This document shows positions 36,517 to 44,435 of a stretch of DNA of 59,553 bases, one piece after another. Every line of letters begins with the position of its first letter. Positions within the stretch are counted from its first letter, which is position 1. The stretch is taken from NCBI GenBank assembly GCA_015655015.1, contig JAATFV010000258.1, positions 1 to 59,553 on the forward strand, read 5' to 3'. The position numbers and the translations under genes are program-made. Source of the stretch: Chitinophagales bacterium. Its GTDB lineage: Bacteria > Bacteroidota > Bacteroidia > Chitinophagales > Chitinophagaceae. Under the pieces are notes generated by a model. It did not search any database. It was not told where the DNA came from and was given only the letters and a program-made list of their open reading frames with translations.

Positions 36517-36592
36517 CCGAAAGCCCGGAAGTCCATTTTCCGGGCTTTCACTTTTTTATAGCTTTGGATGTATGAAGTTAGCGACAGGGAGA

Positions 36593-36790
36593 CTATTTGA
36601 AATAAGACAAAGGGATCGTCTTCCACATATCATGGGCGAGATGTCCTGTCAGCAATTCGTACAGGAGATAAATCGGCCAGAATACATAGTGGACAATGAG
36701 TAATAGGATGGAATGGTTGTAATACCAGCTCACCAGGAGGGAATAGATGCCTAAGATGCCGTACAGGATGCTTGTGTTTTTATTATCCAT
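36593..36790 (-). CDS. Small two-helix membrane protein, unknown function
   Basis: A 65-residue protein of unknown function. It has two hydrophobic segments, about residues 8-22 (LYGILGIYSLLVSWYY) and 26-48 (HSILLLIVHYVFWPIYLLYE), and a short polar tail (LTGHLAHDMWKTIPLSYFK), so it is probably a small inner-membrane protein. The start ATG is clear. It lies alone between the two arms of the 45-bp inverted repeat (36473-36516 and 36881-36925). Coding status is supported by the amphipathic pattern and good codons but not by homology that can be recognised here. Confidence 0.6.
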   Translation of the reverse strand: MDNKNTSILYGILGIYSLLVSWYYNHSILLLIVHYVFWPIYLLYELLTGHLAHDMWKTIPLSYFK

Positions 36791-36880
36791 GCGCTGAATT
36801 TACACAAAAAATGGCAGTTTGGGACGCCTGCGGCGCCTGAGACGGTCGGCGGCCAAAAAGTTCGCCTTTTTGACCGCCGT

Positions 36881-36925
36881 GTCTCATGATTGGCCCTTCG
36901 GGCATTCCGCCTGCGGCGGAATTTG
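36881..36925 (-). repeat. Right copy of the 45-bp inverted repeat
   Basis: Reverse-complement partner of 36473-36516 (about 42 of 45 positions identical). Inward it is preceded by another hairpin (36848-36878: GGCGGCCAAAAAG with CTTTTTGACCGCC, one mismatch) nested within TGAGAC (36838-36843) and GTCTCA (36881-36886). No clear target-site duplication flanks the pair. Confidence 0.85.
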
Positions 36926-36946
36926 GGCATAAAAGTTGAAAAAAAC

Positions 36947-36977
36947 TTTGCTAGTATTACAAACCTGGTTACCTTTG
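36947..36977 (+). promoter_or_regulatory. Promoter of the tetR gene
   Basis: TTTG (36947-36950), a 19-base spacer and TACCTTTG (36970-36977) match the Bacteroidota housekeeping promoter exactly. Transcription should begin a few bases downstream, inside the inverted repeats listed next. Confidence 0.75.
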
Positions 36978-37002
36978 CTAACGCTGTTAGGTAAAAGATA
37001 AC
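36978..37002 (+). promoter_or_regulatory. Candidate autoregulatory operator of TetR
   Basis: CTAAC-GCT-GTTAG (36978-36990) is a perfect 13-base inverted repeat over the expected transcription start. Further half-sites GTTA/TAAC recur at 36968-36982 and 36986-37002, giving overlapping symmetric sites. Position and size suit binding by the TetR protein encoded nine bases later. Confidence 0.45.
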
Positions 37003-37010
37003 AGAAACGC

Positions 37011-37613
37011 ATGGGAAGCATCGAACGTAAACAGAGGCAGAAGACGGAGGTCCGGACTGCCATTCTCCAGGCTGCCTGGCAGATGGTAAAGAAGGAAGGC
37101 TGGCAGGCGCTGGCGATCAGAAAGATCGCGGATGCGATTGAATACAGTGTTCCGGTGATCTATGACCATTTTGAGAATAAAGAGGCTATCCTTCACGAAT
37201 TTGCTAAGGAAGGGTACGTGTTATTGTCGAAAAAAGTGCTGGCAGCGAAAAATAAGCATGCCGACCCGGCGGAGCAGCTGGAGGCGATGGCAAAGGCTTA
37301 CTGGAGTTTTGCTCTTACGCATGAGGAATACTACCAGCTGATGTACGGGCTGGGAATGCCATCCTGTGAGATAGAATCCAGGCCGCCGGAGTGTGAGTGT
37401 TATGATGTGATGATGCTGGAGGTGATCCGGCAGATCATTGCTCAAAGTAAAAACCCTGAGGCGGATGCCATGCTGAAGTATTTTACGCTCTGGTCCATGC
37501 TGCATGGACTGGTAGCAATTAACAGGATGAAACAAGCGCCTGCTTCCAATAATATGAACCAGTTAATTTTAAAAGATGCATTAAGCAGCTTCATCCTGGG
37601 ACTAAAAGGATAA
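37011..37613 (+). CDS. TetR-family transcriptional regulator
   Basis: A 200-residue repressor. The N-terminal helix-turn-helix is typical: RTAILQAAWQMVKKEGWQAL, AIRKIADAIEYSVPVIYDHF and ENKEAILHEFAKEGYVLL (residues ~15-68). The C-terminal ligand-binding domain contains AMAKAYWSFALTHEEYYQLM, a pattern of the WHG-type TetR C-terminal domain. ATG 37011 is the only start with an adequate leader. It lies 581 bases upstream of the efflux adaptor gene on the same strand and is the probable local repressor of that pump; its own promoter carries inverted repeats. The inducer is unknown. Confidence 0.9.
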   Translation: MGSIERKQRQKTEVRTAILQAAWQMVKKEGWQALAIRKIADAIEYSVPVIYDHFENKEAILHEFAKEGYVLLSKKVLAAKNKHADPAEQLEAMAKAYWSFALTHEEYYQLMYGLGMPSCEIESRPPECECYDVMMLEVIRQIIAQSKNPEADAMLKYFTLWSMLHGLVAINRMKQAPASNNMNQLILKDALSSFILGLKG

Positions 37614-37661
37614 GTTCTCCGTTCACCCATCCGTAACGATTTTTTGCCGGGAAAGAACCCC

Positions 37662-37759
37662 CGGGCGTGACAGAAGCAAGCCTTGAGTTTGCTTGCAGAT
37701 CGCCCGCCACTAATGTTTTGCGCCAAGGGTAAACTTTCGCAAAGAAAGTCCGGCCGCAA
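37662..37759. other. Structured noncoding segment with two nested hairpins
   Basis: The 581-base stretch 37614-38194 before the adaptor gene has no credible coding sequence. It holds two nested stem-loops. First: CGGGCG (37662-37667) with CGCCCG (37701-37706), enclosing GCAAGC (37676-37681) with GCTTGC (37691-37696). Second: TTGCGCC (37718-37724) with GG-C-CGCAA (37752-37759), enclosing ACTTTC (37733-37738) with GAAAGT (37744-37749). No T-tract follows. It could be a small RNA, a dispersed repeat, or a leader structure; strand is undetermined. Confidence 0.35.
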
Positions 37760-38047
37760 GGCAAAATCACGCAACAAGTTCGCTGGAGATAAGCTCTTCA
37801 CGATTGCAATGGTATTGTCTACAATTATTGTAGGGTTGTCATGTTATGCCGGATTGTGAAATAGGAAGGGTGGAGTACAAACTGTGGAATACTTGTCGTA
37901 ATTGACCCTGAGCTTGTCGCGAACGAACATGTTGCTTACTAATGAATGAACCTAATTTTGATTTCGAACGTTGTGAGGGGCGGGTGTGATCAGCAACAGC
38001 GGCAGGAGTGACAAGGGCGGATAAAAAAATTAAAAATCAGCGAACTG

Positions 38048-38083
38048 CTGACATAGGGCTGTCAGTAGTTCCTTTTTTCTTTG
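38048..38083 (+). promoter_or_regulatory. Operator-like palindrome and promoter upstream of the efflux adaptor
   Basis: CTGACA-TAGGGC-TGTCAG (38048-38065) is a perfect 6-bp-arm inverted repeat. Ten bases later TTTCTTTG (38076-38083) fits TAnnTTTG at 7 of 8 positions. A regulator bound at the palindrome would cover the upstream promoter element, so this is a plausible control site for the pump genes. Its half-sites differ from those at the tetR promoter. Confidence 0.4.
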
Positions 38084-38194
38084 TAATATAAAATACATGA
38101 ACCATTAAAAATAGCGCTTATGAAAGAAACAGACGCACATTCGAAATCACCCGCGGGGGACTTAATCAGAAAAAATCTAAAAAAACACTTTAAT

Positions 38195-39388
38195 ATGAGA
38201 TCTTTAAGAGGAGCCGTTCTCCAGGAACGGAACACATTAACACTATTTATACTGATGGCCGTTGCAGTAGGCATGTACGGCTGTAATAACACGGAAGGTG
38301 CACCCGCAGGAGCAGGAATGGCTATGCCGCCTCCGTCCTTACCGGTACTGAGCATCAACAACACGCCTTCTACCACTTACCAGGAGTTCACTGCTTCGCT
38401 GGAAGGAACGCAAAATGTAGATATTCATCCGCAGGTGGAAGGGTACCTGGATAAGATATATGTAGAGGAAGGAGCATACGTGACGAAGGGACAGCCTTTA
38501 TTCGCCATCAATTCCCGTCCTTTCGATGAGCAATTGAATAATGCACAGGCAAACCTGCTGGCGGCGAAAGCAAATATGGCAAATGCCCAGATCAATGTGA
38601 GCAAATTGGAGCCCCTGGTGAAGAACAATGTGGTTTCCGACGTTCAGTTGAAAACGGCCCAGGCATCTTATGATGCTGCTAAAGCCAGTGTCGCACAGGC
38701 AGAAGCGGTGGTCAACAATGCAAGGATCAATCTGGGATATGCTCTTTTAAAAGCTCCGGTGAGCGGTTATATCGGCCGTATCCCCTTCAAGACGGGCAGC
38801 CTGGTGGGCAAAAGCGAGACTACTCCTTTGACGGTAATTTCAGATATAAAAGAGATCTACGCTTATTTTTCAATGAGCGAAAGCGACTTCCTGCATTTTA
38901 CCAATCAGTCCGCCGGCAAAACGATCAACGACAAGATCCATGGATTGCCGCCGGTGGAACTGCAACTGGCCGATAAGAGCATCTATGCTGCCAAAGGCAG
39001 GATAGAGCTGATGAATGGTCAGTTCGACAAGACCATGGGAACGATCAGCTTCCGTGCGATCTTTCCGAATGCGGAAGGCCTGCTCCGGACCGGCAGCACA
39101 GGCAGGGTTCGTATTCCCACGGTCAGCTCTGCGTTGTTGCCTGTGCCGCAGACAGCCACTTTTGAATTACAGGACAAGGTGTATGTATACGCTGTAGGCG
39201 ACTCCAATAAAGTAGCCAGCAAGCCGCTGCATATCGTGGGAAAAACTTCTTCATATTACCTGGTGGATAAAGGCGTCAGGGCCGGTGACAAAATCGTATT
39301 TGCCGGTATGGACCGTTTGCAGGACGGTGCGGTGATCAGCCCGCAGCTGCTTTCTGCAGATAGTGTACTGAAGGTGATGCCCCTGTAA
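38195..39388 (+). CDS. RND efflux periplasmic adaptor (membrane fusion protein), lipoprotein
   Basis: A 397-residue AcrA/MexA-type adaptor linking the RND permease to the outer-membrane factor. From ATG 38195 it has a lipoprotein signal ending at Cys30 (LFILMAVAVGMYGC). An ATG 25 codons upstream (38120) is in frame but would bury the signal, so it is less likely. Domains: barrel/lipoyl halves (GTQNVDIHPQVEGYLDKIYV, YVTKGQPLFAINSRPFDEQL), a coiled-coil hairpin (NAQANLLAAKANMANAQINV ... YDAAKASVAQAEAVVNNARI), lipoyl return (NLGYALLKAPVSGYIGRIPF) and a membrane-proximal domain near the C-terminus. It is 134 bases upstream of the permease gene and probably co-transcribed. Confidence 0.92.
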   Translation: MRSLRGAVLQERNTLTLFILMAVAVGMYGCNNTEGAPAGAGMAMPPPSLPVLSINNTPSTTYQEFTASLEGTQNVDIHPQVEGYLDKIYVEEGAYVTKGQPLFAINSRPFDEQLNNAQANLLAAKANMANAQINVSKLEPLVKNNVVSDVQLKTAQASYDAAKASVAQAEAVVNNARINLGYALLKAPVSGYIGRIPFKTGSLVGKSETTPLTVISDIKEIYAYFSMSESDFLHFTNQSAGKTINDKIHGLPPVELQLADKSIYAAKGRIELMNGQFDKTMGTISFRAIFPNAEGLLRTGSTGRVRIPTVSSALLPVPQTATFELQDKVYVYAVGDSNKVASKPLHIVGKTSSYYLVDKGVRAGDKIVFAGMDRLQDGAVISPQLLSADSVLKVMPL

Positions 39389-39522
39389 ATAAATAATCGG
39401 GAGAATGAACTATAATATCGGTTGAGCCGGGGGGACAATGTCCCCCGGCTGGACTGATGGGACGATATTGCCCGAATGAAACTGCAGGAAGGCTTAGAAC
39501 AATTAACAATTTAGAACTATTT

Positions 39523-42500
39523 ATGCTAAAGAAATTTATTGAGAGACCGGTGTTATCAACGGTCGTATCTATCATTTTACTTTTACTGGGCGGTCTGTCG
39601 GTGTTTACGCTGCCTATTACTTTGTTCCCGGATATTGCCCCGCCCAGCGTACTCGTCTCGGCCACTTATCCCGGCGCCAATGCGGAAGTTGTGGCCCGTT
39701 CCGTGGCTACTCCGCTGGAAGAGTCGATCAACGGTGTGGAGAACATGACCTATATGACATCCAATTCCAGTAATGACGGGAGCATGTCATTGACGGTTTA
39801 TTTCAAGCAGGGCACCAATCCTGATATTGCGGCTGTCAACGTACAAAACCGTGTATCCAAGGCTACCAGCCAGATACCTCAGGAGGTAATACAGGCCGGG
39901 ATCTCTACCCAGAAGCAACAGAACAGTATCATTATGTTCATCGGGGTTAACTCGAAGGACAGCACTTATGACGAGACTTTCCTGCAGAACTATATCAAGA
40001 TCAATCTGATCCCGAAATTGCAGCGTATTCCCGGTGTGGGAGATGCCCAGCCTTTCGGCACCAAGGACTATTCGATGCGGATCTGGCTTAAACCGGAACG
40101 CCTGGTAGCCTATAATCTTTCGCCTTTGGAAGTGACTGCCGCTATCCAGGACCAGAGCCTGGAAGCCGCTCCGGGACGTCTTGGCCAGAGCAGTAAAGAG
40201 GTGTTCGAGTATGTATTGAAATACAAGGGCAAGCTGAACAAGAACGAGGATTATGAGAATATCATCATCAAGTCGAATTCAGACGGAAGCGTCATCCGGC
40301 TGAAGGATGTAGCCCGTGTGGAATTCGGTTCCTATACTTATTCTTCGAACAGCAAGCTCAACGGGTATCCGACTTCCGGCGTAGCCGTCTTCCAGGTAGC
40401 GGGCTCCAATGCCAACGATATCCTGACCGAAGCGCAGAAGCTGGTGAAGAAATTCACTGCCGAGCTGCCGAAAGGATTGGGAACTACTATCATGTACAAC
40501 TCCAAAGAGTTCCTGGACGCCTCTATCGAGCAGGTATTGCATACGCTGCTGGAAGCCTTTATCCTGGTGTTCATCGTGGTATTCATCTTCCTACAGGATT
40601 TCCGGTCGACGCTGATCCCGGCTATTGCCGTGCCGGTAGCCATTATAGGGACCTTTTTCTTTTTGCAGGTATTCGGTTATACCATCAACCTGCTGACGCT
40701 CTTTGCCCTGGTGCTGGCTATCGGTATCGTGGTGGATGATGCGATCGTGGTGGTCGAGGCGGTGCATTCCAAGATGGAAATTACGGGGCTTCCCGCCAGA
40801 GAAGCTACTGTCGGTGCGATGGGTGAGATATCGGGCGCTATCATATCTATTACGCTGGTAATGGCCGCGGTATTTATTCCTGTGGGCTTCATGCAGGGGC
40901 CGGCGGGTGTATTCTACCGCCAGTTCGCCTTTACCCTGGCTGTCGCCATCCTTATCTCAGCCGTCAATGCGTTGACACTAAGTCCTGCGTTGTGTGCATT
41001 ATTTCTGAAAAATCCGCATACCGAAGACCAGCATGGCCGGAAGAAAGGTTTTGCCGGCCGCTTCTTCGTAGCCTTCAATAGCAGCTTCAGGGCGATGACC
41101 AATAAATACCTGGTAAGCCTGAGATTCCTCTTCCGCCACAAGTGGATCCCTATTGCCGCGCTGGTCGCGCTCGCCGGAACTTCTTACTGGATGATGGAGA
41201 AGACGCCGAGTGGTTTTATCCCGACGGAAGACCAGGGTTTCCTGCTGTATGCGGTCAATACGCCTCCGGGCAGCTCACTGGACAAGACGCATAAGGCTAT
41301 GGAAGAGATCGACAGCATTATCAAGAACGATCCTATTTCAAATAACCGGTATAGTGTAGAAGGGCTGAACTTCATCACCAACGCCAATGCCGCCCCTTAT
41401 GGAGCCGGTTTCGTCCGGATGAAACCGCTCGAAGAACGGGGACCTATCAAAGATATGGGAGCCATTACCGCTGCCATGACGCAGAAAATAGCCATGCAGG
41501 TGAAGGATGCGCATGCCTTCTTCTTTACCTTCCCTACGATACAGGGTTTTGGTAACGTGGCCGGTTTTGAATTCATGCTGCAGGATCAGGCTAATGGTTC
41601 GCTGGATAAGCTGGGCGCTACCGCCTGGGGCTTTATCGGTGCGTTGATGAAACGCAAGGAGATCGCCTATGCCTTTACCACTTTTGCATCCGGCAATCCG
41701 CAGTATATGATGGAGGTGGATGACAACAAGGCCAAACAGCTGAATGTATCTATCAGTGATCTGATGAAGACGATGCAGATCTATTACGGCAGCAGCTTTG
41801 TCAGCGACTTCAACCGCTTTGGTAAATATTACCGGGTGGTGGCGCAAGCCGATATTCCTTACCGGACCGACGAGGCGTCCCTGAATGGCATTTATGTCAA
41901 GAGTACGCTGGGACAAATGGTGCCGGTCAATCAGTTGATCACGCTGAAACGCGTATACGGGCCGGAGACGGTGACCCGTAATAACCTGTACAACGCTGTA
42001 ACCATCAATGGGGTGCCCAAACCAGGGTACAGTACCGGGGATGCGATCAAGGCCATTGAAGAAACGGCTGCGCAGGTATTGCCGAAGGGATATGGTTATG
42101 AGTGGACAGGGATGACCCGGGAAGAGAAAAAATCCGGCTCACAGATCATTTTCATCTTTATCCTGAGCCTGGTGTTCGTGTACTTTTTGCTGTCTGCGCA
42201 GTATGAAAGCTATATTCTTCCTTTCGCCATCGTGTTATCCATACCGGTAGGTGTGTTCGGGGTGTTTGCTTTTCTCTATCTGTTCGGCGTGGATAATAAT
42301 ATTTATGTACAGGTGAGCCTTATCATGCTGGTAGGGCTGCTGGCTAAGAACGCCATCCTGATCGTCGAGTATGCCGTACAGCGGCGCAGGGCAGGCATGG
42401 AGCTGATAGCCGCTGCGCTGGAAGCAGCACAGCTGCGTCTCCGGCCGATCCTGATGACCTCTCTTGCCTTTATCGCAGGGCTGCTGCCGCTGATGCGGGC

Positions 42501-44091
42501 CAAGGGCGCCTCTGCCCTGGGTAACCGGTCTATCGGTACAGGAGCCATCGGGGGTATGCTGACAGGGGTGATCCTCGGGGTGTTCGTAGTGCCGGTGCTG
42601 TTCATCATCTTCCAGTATCTCCAGGAAAAGGTGGTTAAAAAACGTGTGGAAGGAGTTCCTCCTCATACGACCGGCGGCGCAGTACCCGCGCTGGGAGTGA
42701 TAGTCTTTATCCTAATCGTAGGACTGGGATCTTGTAAGGTTTCGAAAGACACTGCTACTCCGCAGCCTGAGCTGCCGGGTCAGTTCAGAACTGCGGCGCA
42801 GACGGCTGATACGGCTAGTGTGGCTGATCTTCCCTGGAAAAGTTTTTTTGCGGACACGACCTTGCAGCGGCTGATCGACAGCGCTATTGTCCGGAATTAC
42901 GACATGCAGGTTGCATTGAAGAATATTGAATCCGCCCGGCTGACGCTGGGGCAGGCGAAGCTGGGTTACTGGCCTGAGCTCGCCTTGTCTATAACGGCGA
43001 ACAGGAGCCGCCCGGCAGACAATAGTGTGAATGGTGCGTTCGTTCCCCAGATCTCAGGGCATAAATACGTTGATGATTTTAATGCGAACGTAGGATTATC
43101 GTGGGAAGCGGATATCTGGGGAAAGATCCGCAGTCAGAAATCGCTTGCCCTGGCGGCATACCTGCAGACGATGGAGGCGAGAAAAGCCTTGCAGACGAAT
43201 GTGGTCGCGAGTGTATCTGAAGGATATTATAACCTCCTGATGCTGGATGCGCAGCTGGCGATTGCCCGGAAGAATGTCGCCCTGAATGACAGCACTCTGC
43301 AGATCTTACATCTGCAGTACAATTCCGGGGATGTGACAGCGCTCGCCGTGCAGCAGGGTGAGGCCCAGGAACTGGCAGCGAAGGAGCTGGTCCCTCAGCT
43401 GGAACAAAGTATCCTGCTGCAGGAAAATGCCCTGAGCATCCTGGCGGGCAGCCTGCCTGATAAGATAAGCCGGAATGCCACGCTGGATGGAACTCCCATA
43501 CGTGATACGTTGTCGACCGGGGTGCCGGCGGCACTGGTCAGCCGTCGCCCGGATGTAAGAAGCTCCGAGCTGGCGCTTACTATCGCCAATGCCAATGTTG
43601 GTATTACCAAAGCAAGCTTATACCCATCCCTGGTGATCACGGCACAGGGTGGATTGAATACGTTTACTGCCAGTAACTGGTTCAATATCCCCGGCTCTCT
43701 TTTCGGAATAGTAGGCGGGGGCATCACCCAGCCTCTTTTTCAGCATAAAGAGCTGAAGACGAAATTTGAGCTGGCGAAGGTGGACCGGGAGAGATCGGTG
43801 ATCCAGTTCCGTCAGTCGGTGCTGGTGGCTGTAGGCGAGGTTTCGGATGCACTGGGAAAGATCGCGAAGCTGAAGGAACAGCAGACGGTAGCGACGGCCC
43901 GGGTGAGTACGTTGGAACAGGCGATTACGAATGCCAGCAGTCTTTTCCGGAATGGCCTGGCCAATTACCTGGAAGTGATCACGGCCCAGAGCAACGTATT
44001 GCAGAGTGAGCTGGACCTGGCTTCTATACAGAAAGACCGGTTAAGCGCAGAAGTGGAATTATACAGATCGTTAGGAGGTGGATGGAAATAA
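39523..44091 (+). CDS. RND efflux permease fused to a TolC/OprM-type outer-membrane factor
   Basis: A 1522-residue polypeptide with two complete pump components. Residues 1-~1036 are an HAE1-type RND permease (MLKKFIERPVLSTVVSIILL; TM4 Asp pair at 405-406 in VVDDAIVVVEAVHSKME; MLVGLLAKNAILIVEYAVQ with the conserved Lys). Residues ~1071-1522 are a NodT-type outer-membrane factor (SFFADTTLQRLIDSAIVRNY ... LSWEADIWGKIRSQKSLALA, SRRPDVRSSELALTIANANV, ITQPLFQHKELKTKFELAKV). The junction is KKRVEGVPPHTTGG followed by a hydrophobic stretch and a lipobox LGSC (Cys1071). No stop or frameshift separates the halves. An in-frame GTG at 42631 after AGGAAAAG could start the second half internally. The in-frame ATG at 39457 is not preferred. 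Confidence 0.93.
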   Translation: MLKKFIERPVLSTVVSIILLLLGGLSVFTLPITLFPDIAPPSVLVSATYPGANAEVVARSVATPLEESINGVENMTYMTSNSSNDGSMSLTVYFKQGTNPDIAAVNVQNRVSKATSQIPQEVIQAGISTQKQQNSIIMFIGVNSKDSTYDETFLQNYIKINLIPKLQRIPGVGDAQPFGTKDYSMRIWLKPERLVAYNLSPLEVTAAIQDQSLEAAPGRLGQSSKEVFEYVLKYKGKLNKNEDYENIIIKSNSDGSVIRLKDVARVEFGSYTYSSNSKLNGYPTSGVAVFQVAGSNANDILTEAQKLVKKFTAELPKGLGTTIMYNSKEFLDASIEQVLHTLLEAFILVFIVVFIFLQDFRSTLIPAIAVPVAIIGTFFFLQVFGYTINLLTLFALVLAIGIVVDDAIVVVEAVHSKMEITGLPAREATVGAMGEISGAIISITLVMAAVFIPVGFMQGPAGVFYRQFAFTLAVAILISAVNALTLSPALCALFLKNPHTEDQHGRKKGFAGRFFVAFNSSFRAMTNKYLVSLRFLFRHKWIPIAALVALAGTSYWMMEKTPSGFIPTEDQGFLLYAVNTPPGSSLDKTHKAMEEIDSIIKNDPISNNRYSVEGLNFITNANAAPYGAGFVRMKPLEERGPIKDMGAITAAMTQKIAMQVKDAHAFFFTFPTIQGFGNVAGFEFMLQDQANGSLDKLGATAWGFIGALMKRKEIAYAFTTFASGNPQYMMEVDDNKAKQLNVSISDLMKTMQIYYGSSFVSDFNRFGKYYRVVAQADIPYRTDEASLNGIYVKSTLGQMVPVNQLITLKRVYGPETVTRNNLYNAVTINGVPKPGYSTGDAIKAIEETAAQVLPKGYGYEWTGMTREEKKSGSQIIFIFILSLVFVYFLLSAQYESYILPFAIVLSIPVGVFGVFAFLYLFGVDNNIYVQVSLIMLVGLLAKNAILIVEYAVQRRRAGMELIAAALEAAQLRLRPILMTSLAFIAGLLPLMRAKGASALGNRSIGTGAIGGMLTGVILGVFVVPVLFIIFQYLQEKVVKKRVEGVPPHTTGGAVPALGVIVFILIVGLGSCKVSKDTATPQPELPGQFRTAAQTADTASVADLPWKSFFADTTLQRLIDSAIVRNYDMQVALKNIESARLTLGQAKLGYWPELALSITANRSRPADNSVNGAFVPQISGHKYVDDFNANVGLSWEADIWGKIRSQKSLALAAYLQTMEARKALQTNVVASVSEGYYNLLMLDAQLAIARKNVALNDSTLQILHLQYNSGDVTALAVQQGEAQELAAKELVPQLEQSILLQENALSILAGSLPDKISRNATLDGTPIRDTLSTGVPAALVSRRPDVRSSELALTIANANVGITKASLYPSLVITAQGGLNTFTASNWFNIPGSLFGIVGGGITQPLFQHKELKTKFELAKVDRERSVIQFRQSVLVAVGEVSDALGKIAKLKEQQTVATARVSTLEQAITNASSLFRNGLANYLEVITAQSNVLQSELDLASIQKDRLSAEVELYRSLGGGWK

Positions 44092-44145
44092 GAGCATTGG
44101 AATGGACATATGAAAGAGACCATAAATGAAATAATAGAGAGGCAG

Positions 44146-44308
44146 TGAGCAGGAGTAAGAGCATGGCAATAAGAAACGACAGGTATTTGAACAGAGGCAG
44201 TACGATATGACAGGAATATGAAGATAGGAACTACGATATGACAGGAATTTTAAGAGAGGCACTACGAAACGACAGGAATTAAAAAGAGGCAGTACGATAC
44301 GGGAACGG
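44146..44308. repeat. Degenerate tandem repeat with exact 31-bp period
   Basis: In the 344-base gap after the pump gene the word GACAGG recurs at 44178, 44209, 44240 and 44271, exactly 31 bases apart, with a degenerate copy at about 44147 and another at about 44302. Each unit resembles AGAGGCAGTACGATATGACA plus GGAATTTTA. The period is not a multiple of three and no frame is open, so it is not coding. Three helical turns per repeat suggest phased protein sites or a structural role. There are no unique spacers, so it is not a CRISPR array. Confidence 0.7.
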
Positions 44309-44387
44309 GAAAGGAAATAAAGGACAGGCAATAACAAACGAGAAAGGAATTAAGCAACAAGAGTGGAAGTAAGACTCAATAGAAAGC

Positions 44388-44419
44388 AAAAGGCCCATCG
44401 AAAGATGGGCCTTTTTTTT
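44388..44419. terminator. Bidirectional intrinsic terminator
   Basis: AAAGGCCCATC and GATGGGCCTTT form an 11-bp stem closed by a GAAA tetraloop (44400-44403), with eight T on the plus side and A-rich sequence on the other. It sits between the efflux gene (plus) and lpdA (minus) and should end both transcripts. Confidence 0.9.
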
Positions 44420-44435
44420 ATGCGTTCTTTTTTCT

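Noticed and set aside
36519..36556. The 12-bp hairpin as a terminator for the 65-residue gene
   Set aside because: The T-rich side is on the plus strand while the gene is on the minus strand, so orientation is wrong. It is better seen as part of the repeat unit.
38120..38194. Upstream ATG of the efflux adaptor
   Set aside because: It would place about 40 mostly charged residues before the lipoprotein signal core; 38195 gives a normal signal peptide. Not excluded outright.
39457..39522. Upstream ATG of the RND permease
   Set aside because: RND permeases start with a MLKKFIERP-like sequence, which is at 39523; the 22 extra codons show no conserved character.
44146..44308. Possible CRISPR array because of regular 31-bp spacing
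   Set aside because: The whole 31-bp unit is repeated and degenerate, with no unique spacers, and no cas genes are near.
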